The translations under genes and the position numbers were made by a program. A stretch of DNA of 8,018 bases. It comes from Spirochaetia bacterium. Its GTDB lineage: Bacteria > Spirochaetota > Leptospiria > Leptospirales > Leptonemataceae. The notes below the pieces were generated by a model. That model searched no databases and was not told where the DNA came from. It saw nothing but the letters and a program-made list of their open reading frames with translations. Below are positions 1 through 6,032 of this stretch, one piece after another. The stretch is from NCBI GenBank assembly GCA_029880625.1, contig JAOUOA010000104.1, forward strand, positions 1 to 8,018, given 5' to 3'. The number at the start of each line of letters is the position of its first letter. Position 1 is the stretch's first letter.

Positions 1-762
1 CATATCTCCTCCTCCCAAAAATGGAGGCATGCTTTCCAGAAGACTTTTTCTGCCGTAAAGAGCTCCGACACCTGTAGGGCCGAGCATTTTATGCGCGGAC
101 AGCGCATAAAAATCACAGTCCAGATCCTGAACATCAACGCGAAGGTGACTGGCGCCCTGGGCTCCGTCTATCAGAAAAATGGCGCCGACTGATTTTGCTC
201 TTGCAGAGAGCAGCTTGAGATTGTGAATATTCCCTGTTGCATTGCTCATATGGGCTACGGCGATAATTCGTGTTTTGGAATTGATGACTTCGTCCAGCCT
301 GGAATAATCATAGCGCAGGTCTTCCGTCAGAGGGATGAACTGCAGCTTTGCTTTTTTCCTTTCTGCAAGCATCATCCAGGGAACAAGGTTTGAGTGGTGC
401 TCAAGTTCCGAAACAAGGATTTCATCGCCTTCTTCGATGTTGGCTTCTCCCCATGTGTATGCAACCAGATTGATACTTTCTGTAGCGTTTCGCGTGAAGA
501 TAACGGATTCCGGTTCGGGTGAGTTAAGAAATTTTGCAAGTTTGGCGCGGGTTCTGTCGTAAAGGTCCGTTGCTTCATAGCTCAGTCTGTAAGCGCCTCT
601 GTGGATATTTGCATTTCTGCATCTGTAATAATCTGCAAATGTATCAATCACCTGCTGCGGCTTCTGTGAACTTGCCGCCGTATCCAGAAAGATCAGGGGC
701 TTTCCATTCATATTCTCCTGAAGTATGGGAAAATCTTTTTTAATTTCTTTGTAATCCAGCAT
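1..762 (-). CDS. sufS: Cysteine desulfurase SufS, N-terminal 254 codons (gene continues beyond the left edge)
   Basis: PLP-dependent cysteine desulfurase (SufS/CsdA, group II) that removes sulfur from L-cysteine as an enzyme persulfide for the SufBCD scaffold in the cytosol. The frame is open from the ATG at 760-762 to base 1. Family landmarks are in order: a NIHRGAY segment at residues 52-58, RNATESIN at 91-98 (cofactor phosphate region), the PLP-stacking histidine in ELEHHSN (about His123), FLIDGAQG at 196-203 (Asp199 and Gln202 contact PLP), and the Schiff-base lysine in SAHKMLGPTG (Lys225). The numbering closely parallels E. coli SufS. The catalytic cysteine loop lies in the missing C-terminal part, so activity cannot be confirmed here. 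A good Shine-Dalgarno (AGGAGAG, 770-776) sits 7 nt before the ATG. It is the last visible gene of the suf operon and is set apart from the Rieske gene by 130 bp. No SufE or SufU partner is visible. Confidence 0.95.
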   Translation of the reverse strand, partial: MLDYKEIKKDFPILQENMNGKPLIFLDTAASSQKPQQVIDTFADYYRCRNANIHRGAYRLSYEATDLYDRTRAKLAKFLNSPEPESVIFTRNATESINLVAYTWGEANIEEGDEILVSELEHHSNLVPWMMLAERKKAKLQFIPLTEDLRYDYSRLDEVINSKTRIIAVAHMSNATGNIHNLKLLSARAKSVGAIFLIDGAQGASHLRVDVQDLDCDFYALSAHKMLGPTGVGALYGRKSLLESMPPFLGGGDM

Positions 763-776
763 CTTATTACTCTCCT

Positions 777-819
777 GATTCTGAAAAAATTTTGTTTAAT
801 AAACAGGATTTTCAGAATC
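777..819 (-). promoter_or_regulatory. Stem-loop immediately upstream of the sufS ribosome binding site
   Basis: Two perfect 11-nt complementary arms (GATTCTGAAAA at 777-787 and TTTTCAGAATC at 809-819) flank a 21-nt interior. That interior contains a second small palindrome, TGTTT-ATT-AAACA (793-805). In the minus-strand transcript the stem ends one base before the sufS Shine-Dalgarno. No U-tract follows it on this strand, so it does not read as a terminator. An effect on sufS translation, mRNA processing or stability is inferred; a protein-binding operator is the alternative. Confidence 0.5.
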
Positions 820-825
820 AATCCT
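805..825 (-). repeat. AGGATT inverted repeat, alternative stem overlapping the pre-sufS hairpin
   Basis: AGGATT (805-810) and AATCCT (820-825) are perfect complements separated by 9 nt. That 9-nt loop is most of one arm of the 777-819 hairpin, and the two stems share positions 809-810, so both cannot form fully in one transcript. On the plus strand this short hairpin is followed by a T-run (825-829), but no plus-strand gene precedes it. Confidence 0.4.
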
Positions 826-863
826 TTTTATATTTCACCCCGGCAGTATTAGCATTTTTTAAG

Positions 864-875
864 GCATCCGGATGC
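864..875. repeat. 12-bp perfect palindrome between the Rieske gene and sufS
   Basis: GCATCCGGATGC is fully self-complementary. It lies 18 bp past the Rieske stop codon in otherwise A/T-rich noncoding DNA. A TATAAA hexamer on the minus strand (827-832) lies between it and sufS, but I see no convincing -35 partner. It could be an operator for an internal sufS promoter; this is inference. Confidence 0.35.
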
Positions 876-892
876 AGAAATAATCATTTCAG

Positions 893-1198
893 TTATAGAT
901 TGACTTCAATATTTCCTTCGGATATTCTTACCTCAAAAATCTCAATTCCTTCAGTGGCTGGCAGCTGTTTTACCTCTCCGGTTTTAAGATCAAAACGTGC
1001 GCCGTGCCTTGGACAGACCACGCATCCATGATTGATGCTTCCGCCTGAAAGCGAGCCGTTATCGTGAGTGCATACATCCTCAAAAGCAAAGATTTCTCCA
1101 TCGACTTTGGCAAGAGCAATTCTGACTGATTTGGCTCTTACAGTAATCATTCCGCCTTCAGGGATTTCGCTTTCATCTGCCACTTTCACAAATGTCAC
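893..1198 (-). CDS. Rieske-type [2Fe-2S] ferredoxin in the suf operon
   Basis: Small soluble Rieske ferredoxin of 101 residues, like the ferredoxin components of non-haem oxygenases and the nitrite reductase small subunit (NirD) fold. The cluster-binding signature is complete: Cys43-Thr-His45, then 16 residues, then Cys62-Pro-Arg-His65-Gly. There is no membrane segment, so it should be cytosolic. The start is GTG (1196-1198), which overlaps the sufD stop as GTGA. A strong Shine-Dalgarno, AAGGAAGGA at 1206-1214, sits 7 nt upstream and supports this start. Rieske proteins of this kind are known in suf gene clusters of several bacteria, where their exact role is not settled. Electron supply to cluster assembly, or acting as a client of the pathway, are both possible. 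The fold and cluster are secure; the physiological role is not. Confidence 0.92.
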   Translation of the reverse strand: MTFVKVADESEIPEGGMITVRAKSVRIALAKVDGEIFAFEDVCTHDNGSLSGGSINHGCVVCPRHGARFDLKTGEVKQLPATEGIEIFEVRISEGNIEVNL

Positions 1199-2382
1199 TG
1201 CAGCATCCTTCCTTTTACGTCGTCTCTAATCCTTTCCCGAATTTCTTCGAGAGGAATTTCGTCAATGATTTCATTTGCAAAACCTTCCACAAGAAGGCTT
1301 TTCGCATCATCCTCGGGGATCCCTCTGCATTTTAAATATAGAAGAGCGTCTTCGTTAATTTCCCCTACGGTAGCTCCGTGGTCGCATTGAACCGACTCGG
1401 CTTTGATGATCAGTTTTGGTATGGATTCGGCTCTTGCTTTTTTGTCTAGAAGGACATTGTTATTCATTTGATGGGACTGGACATCTTTTAGCCCTGAAGG
1501 AATAAATAAATTTCCAGTGAAAACACTGTGGGAGCGGTCCTTTAATACAGTTCTGTAATAAAGAGAACTTTCCGAATGGTCGGCGTAATGTTCCACAGCC
1601 ATTTCGATATCGTTAAATTCCCGATTTCTTCCCAGTCCCAGTCCGATTCCTCTGAAATGTCCGCCTGTTTCCTTAATTTTTCCTGTATAAAAACTTTTTC
1701 CAGAAATTCCACCTTCGTGAAGTACGGTGAGATGGACTGAGGAATCTCTTTCCTGGATACTTTCGAAATTATGAAAATGATATTCGTTATCTGTGAATCT
1801 TCCGGATGCAATGTACTTCAATGATGCATTCTTTCCGCAAACTGCAGTTGTATGAATGTTCCAAAGCGTGATCTCTTCAGAAGGAGTTCCTTTAAATTCT
1901 TCGTATACAGTAAGATCGCAATTATCCGGAACATGAATGAAGACTCTGTGGAAGAGAGCGGATCCTTTCTGAGGTTTTGATGTGAATTTATGAGTGAGTT
2001 TTACAGTTTCCGGTGTTTTTGATGCTTCAATTAAGGCGCCATTTTGAATTTCTGATAAGTTCTGAGCATGAAAAATATCCGGAATCTTATCCAGACTTTC
2101 AGTAAGATTTTGAAAAAAAATTTTATACAGCGGACTGTTTCTGTCATCTTCTGTAAGCTCGTGAAATGTTTTTACACGGGATTCTCCGGAGACTGCAGTC
2201 AGTGAAGTCTGTGATGTTCCAGACTGAAATGTATTCAGTTCAAGACCTGATAAATCAATTTTCCGCCAGGATTCGTCCGTAACGGGCAGTTCCATTTTTT
2301 CAAATGCTTTTCGAGCTTTTGATGTAATGCTATTCAGCCATGAGGTTTCTGCTTCTGCAGGAGGATTGGAAATGGCGTTCAT
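1195..2382 (-). CDS. sufD: Fe-S cluster assembly protein SufD
   Basis: SufD is the beta-helical paralogue of SufB. It pairs with SufB and binds a SufC subunit in the SufBC2D scaffold on which clusters are built. The protein has 395 residues, near the usual 400-430. The C-terminal SufB/SufD core is clear: a SHQMNNNVLLDKKARAESIPKL stretch is followed by CDHGATVG (Cys333, His335) and then the SufC-binding helical segment LKCRGIPEDDAKSLLVEGFANEII. His335 matches by position and motif the functionally important His360 of E. coli SufD (inferred from the motif). The N-terminal part, with SWLNSITSKARKAFEKMELP, is the usual variable helical region. The ATG overlaps the sufC stop as ATGA (2379-2382) and its stop overlaps the Rieske GTG start, so translation is probably coupled along sufC-sufD-Rieske. 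Confidence 0.95.
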   Translation of the reverse strand: MNAISNPPAEAETSWLNSITSKARKAFEKMELPVTDESWRKIDLSGLELNTFQSGTSQTSLTAVSGESRVKTFHELTEDDRNSPLYKIFFQNLTESLDKIPDIFHAQNLSEIQNGALIEASKTPETVKLTHKFTSKPQKGSALFHRVFIHVPDNCDLTVYEEFKGTPSEEITLWNIHTTAVCGKNASLKYIASGRFTDNEYHFHNFESIQERDSSVHLTVLHEGGISGKSFYTGKIKETGGHFRGIGLGLGRNREFNDIEMAVEHYADHSESSLYYRTVLKDRSHSVFTGNLFIPSGLKDVQSHQMNNNVLLDKKARAESIPKLIIKAESVQCDHGATVGEINEDALLYLKCRGIPEDDAKSLLVEGFANEIIDEIPLEEIRERIRDDVKGRMLQ

Positions 2383-3131
2383 GCCTTTGTCCCTTCCTTC
2401 ATTACCCAGTCATAACCGTCTTTTTCCAGTTTCTCAACAAGTTCCTTTCCGCCGGAAGTCTGAATTTTTCCGTCCATAAAAACATGGACTTTATCAAGAG
2501 TTAAATAATCCAGAATTCTCTGGTAATGGGTTATAACAAGCATGGAGCGGTTTTCTTCGCGGAGACCCTCGATGCCGCTTGCAATAATGCGAAGAGCGTC
2601 AATATCAAGTCCTGAATCCACTTCATCGAGAACAGCAAGTTTCGGCTTCATGAGAGCCATCTGCAGGATTTCATGTCGTTTTTTTTCACCGCCTGAAAAG
2701 CCGTCGTTGACATAGCGTCTGGCAAAATCTTCACGCATTTGAAGGTATTCCATTCCTTCTTTCAGCTCTTTTCTGAACTGTTTAACAGGAACATCTTCGC
2801 CCCGTATGTTTTTTAAAACGGTTCTTAAAAAATTAGTTACCGTTACGCCCGGAATGGATGTTGGATACTGGAAACATAAAAAAATGCCCAGTCGGGCCCT
2901 TTCGTCTGTGGACGCATCCAGAATGGATTTACCGTCAAGAAGGATATCGCCGGATGTGATTTGATATTTCGGATGCCCCATCAGTGTATAGGAAAGTGTG
3001 CTTTTCCCTGATCCGTTTGGTCCCATGATTGCATGGATTTCTCCGGGGGGAATAGTCAGGCTTACCCCTTTTAAGATTTCTTTTCCTTCCACATTTGCAT
3101 GGAGGTCTTTAATTTCAAGCAGTGCATTCAT
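2379..3131 (-). CDS. sufC: Fe-S cluster assembly ATPase SufC
   Basis: ABC-type ATPase that drives conformational change of the SufB-SufD scaffold; it is cytosolic and not a transporter component. The 250-residue length is typical. All nucleotide-binding motifs are intact: Walker A GPNGSGKST at 37-45, Q-loop Gln88 in CFQYPTSIPGV, signature FSGGEKKR at 145-152, Walker B plus D-loop LAVLDEVDSGLD at 165-176 with catalytic Glu170, and the switch His201 in VITHYQRIL. The VDSGLD and THYQRIL wording is characteristic of SufC rather than of transporter ATPases. The ATG is preceded by an AGGA motif about 7 nt upstream. The gene lies 70 bp after sufB and overlaps sufD by 4 nt. Confidence 0.97.
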   Translation of the reverse strand: MNALLEIKDLHANVEGKEILKGVSLTIPPGEIHAIMGPNGSGKSTLSYTLMGHPKYQITSGDILLDGKSILDASTDERARLGIFLCFQYPTSIPGVTVTNFLRTVLKNIRGEDVPVKQFRKELKEGMEYLQMREDFARRYVNDGFSGGEKKRHEILQMALMKPKLAVLDEVDSGLDIDALRIIASGIEGLREENRSMLVITHYQRILDYLTLDKVHVFMDGKIQTSGGKELVEKLEKDGYDWVMKEGTKA

Positions 3132-3201
3132 TTTAAGATCCTGGTTTTAATAAAATAATAATTAATAAATTTTTACATGACAATTCAATATTTATTACGC
3201 T

Positions 3202-4617
3202 TTAAGTTTTTTGTTCTTCTGTGGGTGATGTTATTACATGGCCGTCTTCAAGTATCATTTTAATCAACCGTGTCATTTCAACAGAATATTCTACATTTAA
3301 ATCGCGCACCACTCCGTCGCAAAAGCCGTTTACAATTAGAAGTTTTGCTTCATCTTCGGAAAGACCTCTTGCCTGAAGATAAAACAGCATATCTTCATCA
3401 ATTTTTGATACGGTTGCTTCATAGTTCAGTGTTCCACGTTCGCCGCTTACATCATTGTAAGGGTATGCATGGGACTGGGAGCGGTCGTCCATCATAAGTG
3501 CATCGCATTTAACATGGCTGTAGGCATTTTCTGCGCTTTTGTCAAACTTAACAAGGCCCCGGTAGGAATTCACTCCGCCGTCCAGCGAGATCCCTTTTGC
3601 AAGAATGTTGCTTCTTGTATTCTTTCCTGAATGGATAATGCGAGCGCCTGTATCCTGGATTTGATCTTTTCCGGCAAACGCCAGCGAAAGAATGTCTCCC
3701 GTGGAATTGTCGCCTTTGAGAATAATCCCGGGGTATTTAATCGTGTTGGCGCCAATATTGCAGTCTGTCCAGGTAATGTGGGCTCCTTCTTCGCAGAGGC
3801 CCCGTTTAACCGTCCAGTTATACATATTTTTTTTCCAGTTCTGGATGGTAGTATAATGAATTCTTGCATTTTTCTGTGCGATGAGTTCAACGACAGCCGT
3901 ATGGAAGTTTGTTCCAGAATCCTGAAGGGAACTGCACCCTTCATTGTAGACAATTTCAGATCCTTCGTCAGCAATGAGCAGTGTGCGCTCATACTGCCCT
4001 GATGATGCGGCTGTAACTTTAAAGTATGCCTGAAGAGGCATGGGAGTTTTAATGCCTTTTGGACAGTAGGCAAAAGATCCACCGCTGAAAACAGCGCTGT
4101 TTAATGCGGAAAATTTATTGTCATCGGCAGTAATCACCGTTCCCAGGTGTTTTTTTACAAGGTCCGGGAATTCGCGAATTGCTGTGTCTATATCGCAGAA
4201 AATGATTCCCAGTTCTTCCAGTTCTTTTTTCACGCCTGCGTAAACTGTTTCGGAGTCATTCATGGCTTCGAGACCAGCAAGGTAGCGCCGTTCATGTTCC
4301 GGGATTCCCAGGCGTTCAAAACTTCGGAGGACTTCCGGATCAACCTCATCCCAGGATTTTTTCTTTTTCTGGTTTGTTCCTACATAGTGAACATACTGAT
4401 TCAGGTTAATATTGGCTTCATTGATGAAACCCCAGTTCGGCATAGGCTTGGATTCAAAGATTTCAAGAGCTTTCAGGCGAAATTCAGTGACCCAGCCGGG
4501 TTCATTTTTTATATGAGAGATGGATTCAACAACTTTTCTGCTTAAACCTGGAGGAAAGGAATCTGCTTCATAATATTGTTCATTATTCTCTTTTTCAGTT
4601 AACAGCTCTGTACCCAT
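3202..4617 (-). CDS. sufB: Fe-S cluster assembly scaffold SufB
   Basis: SufB is the main scaffold subunit of SufBC2D, accepting sulfur from SufS and holding the nascent cluster. The 471 residues match the usual 465-495. Family segments are evident: SHIKNEPGWVTEFRLKALEIF near the N-terminus, MPNWGF, a central YCPKGIKTPMPLQAYF, and a C-terminal SRSQSHAYPYNDV-type core. The cysteine in VKCDALMM (Cys371) aligns by motif with E. coli Cys405 and Glu400 in LNYEATVSK with E. coli Glu434, both implicated in cluster formation; this mapping was done by eye. The usual His before that Glu is Tyr here. The helical tail LSEDEAKLLIVNGFCDGVV is the SufC-binding part. The ATG has only a weak GGA upstream. It is the first gene of the operon, after a 390-bp noncoding region. 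Confidence 0.96.
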   Translation of the reverse strand: MGTELLTEKENNEQYYEADSFPPGLSRKVVESISHIKNEPGWVTEFRLKALEIFESKPMPNWGFINEANINLNQYVHYVGTNQKKKKSWDEVDPEVLRSFERLGIPEHERRYLAGLEAMNDSETVYAGVKKELEELGIIFCDIDTAIREFPDLVKKHLGTVITADDNKFSALNSAVFSGGSFAYCPKGIKTPMPLQAYFKVTAASSGQYERTLLIADEGSEIVYNEGCSSLQDSGTNFHTAVVELIAQKNARIHYTTIQNWKKNMYNWTVKRGLCEEGAHITWTDCNIGANTIKYPGIILKGDNSTGDILSLAFAGKDQIQDTGARIIHSGKNTRSNILAKGISLDGGVNSYRGLVKFDKSAENAYSHVKCDALMMDDRSQSHAYPYNDVSGERGTLNYEATVSKIDEDMLFYLQARGLSEDEAKLLIVNGFCDGVVRDLNVEYSVEMTRLIKMILEDGHVITSPTEEQKT

Positions 4618-4672
4618 TGTTTATGTCCAAATTTAACGACTTACAAAATTCATCTGCAATTTCAGACCATTG

Positions 4673-4691
4673 AATCCTGAATATAAGGATT
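4673..4691. promoter_or_regulatory. Candidate operator of the suf operon (AATCCT-N7-AGGATT)
   Basis: A perfect 6-bp inverted repeat with a 7-bp spacer is centred about 65 bp upstream of the sufB start codon, next to the A/T-rich stretch where the promoter is expected. This size and symmetry suit a dimeric regulator. suf operons are commonly controlled by Fe-S or iron sensors (IscR/SufR/Fur families), but no such regulator is encoded in the window and I cannot assign one. Confidence 0.4.
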
Positions 4692-4820
4692 TTATAAATT
4701 TAATAAAGAAATTTTTCTATAATAAATTAAATGAATTCTGAATCTTTTAAGAAGCCGTCAGAATAAACTCTGAAAGCCTGAAGAATTCTGTCTTACTATT
4801 TTAATTCCAATCGGTATTTT

Positions 4821-4897
4821 TGACCATAGAAATATCTGCTTCTCAGGGATAAACAGGAAATATGTATTAATAAGCAGATTTCATGAATTTGTGGTCA
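4821..4897. repeat. Long imperfect inverted repeat upstream of sufB
   Basis: The arms are TGACCA (4821-4826) with TGGTCA (4892-4897), and GAAATATCTGCTT (4829-4841) with AAGCAGATTTC (4872-4882), the latter perfect apart from a two-base AT bulge. A further CAT/ATG pairing extends the inner stem past a one-base bulge. The inner loop is 30 nt. It lies about 205-280 nt upstream of sufB and could be a structured leader, an operator pair or the end of an unseen small RNA. Confidence 0.4.
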
Positions 4898-5008
4898 GGA
4901 AAAAAGAGATTTCAACAATCCTGGCAGTTTTTTTACAGAAAGCGGATGAGGGCAGCTCAGGGAGACATAAAGAATGAATTCTGAAAAAAAGATAATCCAG
5001 GGATCAGT

Positions 5009-5539
5009 CTAAATGTGGAACAATCCAAATAGATTTTTGAGATTTCTTTTTTTATGATTTTTGGTCTGATTGCTGTAGCGTGAGAGTATAAGATTTTGAA
5101 ATTCTTCATTTGATTTTGACTTTTGAAGCATCTTAAAGTCTTCTTCATTCCATGCCTGCAGATCGAAAAAAAGCGCATCTCTTGTAGGAGCCCCTATATA
5201 GAGTTCATAATTTCTTTGATCAGGGAAAATCCCCGGGTCAAGATCAAAAAATGCAATGTATTTTAATTCTTTATAGTAGTTTCTGGATTTGGTAATAAAG
5301 TCAATTGCTGTTTCGTATGGGAATGATTTTCCAATCCAGACCATTCCGCTGGCATTATGTGAATAGGGCATTTTTTGGGGTTTTAGAATTTTTACAGGAA
5401 TTTTTTCATCGCTTACAATGATTGAATATCTGTAAGCGGTTTCATTGTAGCCCAGGGTTACATTAGGATTTTCTTCATGAAAAGAGAATGAAGAACAGGA
5501 AAATAGAAAAAAACAGGTTGTTAAAAATTTATACTTCAT
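5009..5539 (-). CDS. Hypothetical protein, putative lipoprotein
   Basis: I do not recognise a family. With the ATG at 5537-5539 the product is 176 residues. It begins with a short basic-hydrophobic leader (MKYKFLTTCFFLFSC) ending in a lipobox-like LFS-Cys (Cys15), in the relaxed style known from spirochaete lipoproteins. That would predict export and lipid anchoring. The rest is a mixed soluble sequence rich in Phe, Tyr and Asn with a basic tail (NQTKNHKKRNLKN). An in-frame TTG at 5599 would add 20 residues, but neither start has a clear Shine-Dalgarno; I prefer the ATG because it places the leader correctly. The gene is visibly more A/T-rich than the suf genes and stands alone, 391 bp upstream of sufB on the same strand. 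It is probably a real gene, with unknown function and an uncertain start. Confidence 0.6.
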   Translation of the reverse strand: MKYKFLTTCFFLFSCSSFSFHEENPNVTLGYNETAYRYSIIVSDEKIPVKILKPQKMPYSHNASGMVWIGKSFPYETAIDFITKSRNYYKELKYIAFFDLDPGIFPDQRNYELYIGAPTRDALFFDLQAWNEEDFKMLQKSKSNEEFQNLILSRYSNQTKNHKKRNLKNLFGLFHI

Positions 5540-5945
5540 AAAAAAAAGAATATATTTACTGACGCCAGTTTTTTTTACGAAATCTTTTATGACAAACAAA
5601 AAAATAATAGATCTTTCATGATTTTCAGCGAAAGTGCCCGTTCCGGTTATCTTTAAGATTCATTTCTAATGCATTCGATTTATTAAAATGTGCTGCTGCA
5701 GGTTTCAGATTCGCAGTTTTTTCTTCTTGATTGCCGCTAAGGGGAAAAGAATGATTTTCAGGCGATTTTCTGATAAATGCAGGCCTTGCTGAAAAAATAG
5801 AATATAAATATTGAAAAGATGAACGAAAATATTTTATATAATATTTAATTTTAATTGACTGAAAAAAATATTACATTTTGTTGTAACTGTGGATATTTTG
5901 ATGCAGTAATGTTTGTGTCAAATTTTTAAGTCTTAAATCCTTAAT

Positions 5946-5974
5946 TTGTACCATAAAATTAATTATATTATAGA
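5946..5974 (+). promoter_or_regulatory. Candidate sigma-70-type promoter of the DUF4332 gene
   Basis: TTGTAC (5946-5951) and TATAGA (5969-5974) are separated by 17 bp, a plausible housekeeping pair. It would give a leader of about 50 nt before the ATG at 6033. In DNA this A/T-rich such pairs are common by chance, so support is modest. If correct, the TTG at 5991 lies within the leader. Confidence 0.3.
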
Positions 5975-6014
5975 ATAAATACTGATTTAATTGAGTAATC
6001 AATTCAGTATTTTT

Positions 6015-6021
6015 AGAAGGA
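6015..6021 (+). promoter_or_regulatory. Shine-Dalgarno that selects the DUF4332 start
   Basis: AGAAGGA lies 11 nt before the ATG at 6033, slightly long but usable. The alternative in-frame TTG at 5991 is preceded only by A/T-rich sequence with no purine-rich site, so the ATG is preferred. Confidence 0.5.
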
Positions 6022-6032
6022 TCGTTGAAAAT

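Larger units (their letters stand above)
4618..5008. other. Noncoding region upstream of the suf operon
   Basis: This 391-bp gap separates sufB from the upstream minus-strand gene and should hold the suf promoter. I see no credible ORF. The stretch 4691-4730 is almost pure A/T and is a plausible promoter area: TATAAA can be read on the minus strand at 4691-4696, but no convincing -35 hexamer lies at proper spacing. The octamer GAATTCTG occurs three times (4733-4740, 4783-4790, 4976-4983). Two inverted repeats are listed separately. No clear match to a known Fur, IscR or riboswitch consensus was recognised by eye. Confidence 0.6.
5540..6032. other. A/T-rich noncoding region between the putative lipoprotein and DUF4332 genes
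   Basis: This divergent intergenic region of about 490 bp has no convincing gene. It holds an 11-bp direct repeat ATGATTTTCAG (5618-5628 and 5751-5761), each copy opening a very short reading frame of 12 or 13 codons. It also holds an A/T-only inverted repeat AAATATT-N6-AATATTT (5827-5846) and a 13-bp palindrome TTTAAG-T-CTTAAA (5925-5937). Promoters for both flanking genes are expected here. Confidence 0.6.

Noticed and set aside
335..562. 75-codon plus-strand frame opposite sufS
   Set aside because: It is antisense to conserved sufS coding sequence, with no ribosome site or recognisable product.
805..832. Plus-strand intrinsic terminator (AGGATT/AATCCT followed by a T-run)
   Set aside because: No plus-strand gene lies upstream; it fits better as part of the minus-strand pre-sufS structure, though a bidirectional effect is not excluded.
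3570..4082. 170-codon minus-strand frame and 123-codon plus-strand frame inside sufB
   Set aside because: Both are out-of-frame shadows of sufB, which has full-length family similarity; their products show no coherent domains.
4984..5008. Terminator after the putative lipoprotein gene
   Set aside because: There is a T-run on the minus strand, but the sequence before it offers only a 3-bp stem.
5540..5599. TTG start at 5599 for the putative lipoprotein
   Set aside because: There is no Shine-Dalgarno, and the extension would bury the leader and lipobox; the ATG at 5539 gives a sensible signal sequence.
5827..5846. A/T-only inverted repeat AAATATT-N6-AATATTT
   Set aside because: It is expected by chance in DNA of this composition and has no adjoining terminator or operator context.
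5991..6032. TTG start for the DUF4332 gene
   Set aside because: No ribosome site precedes it, while the ATG at 6033 has AGAAGGA upstream.
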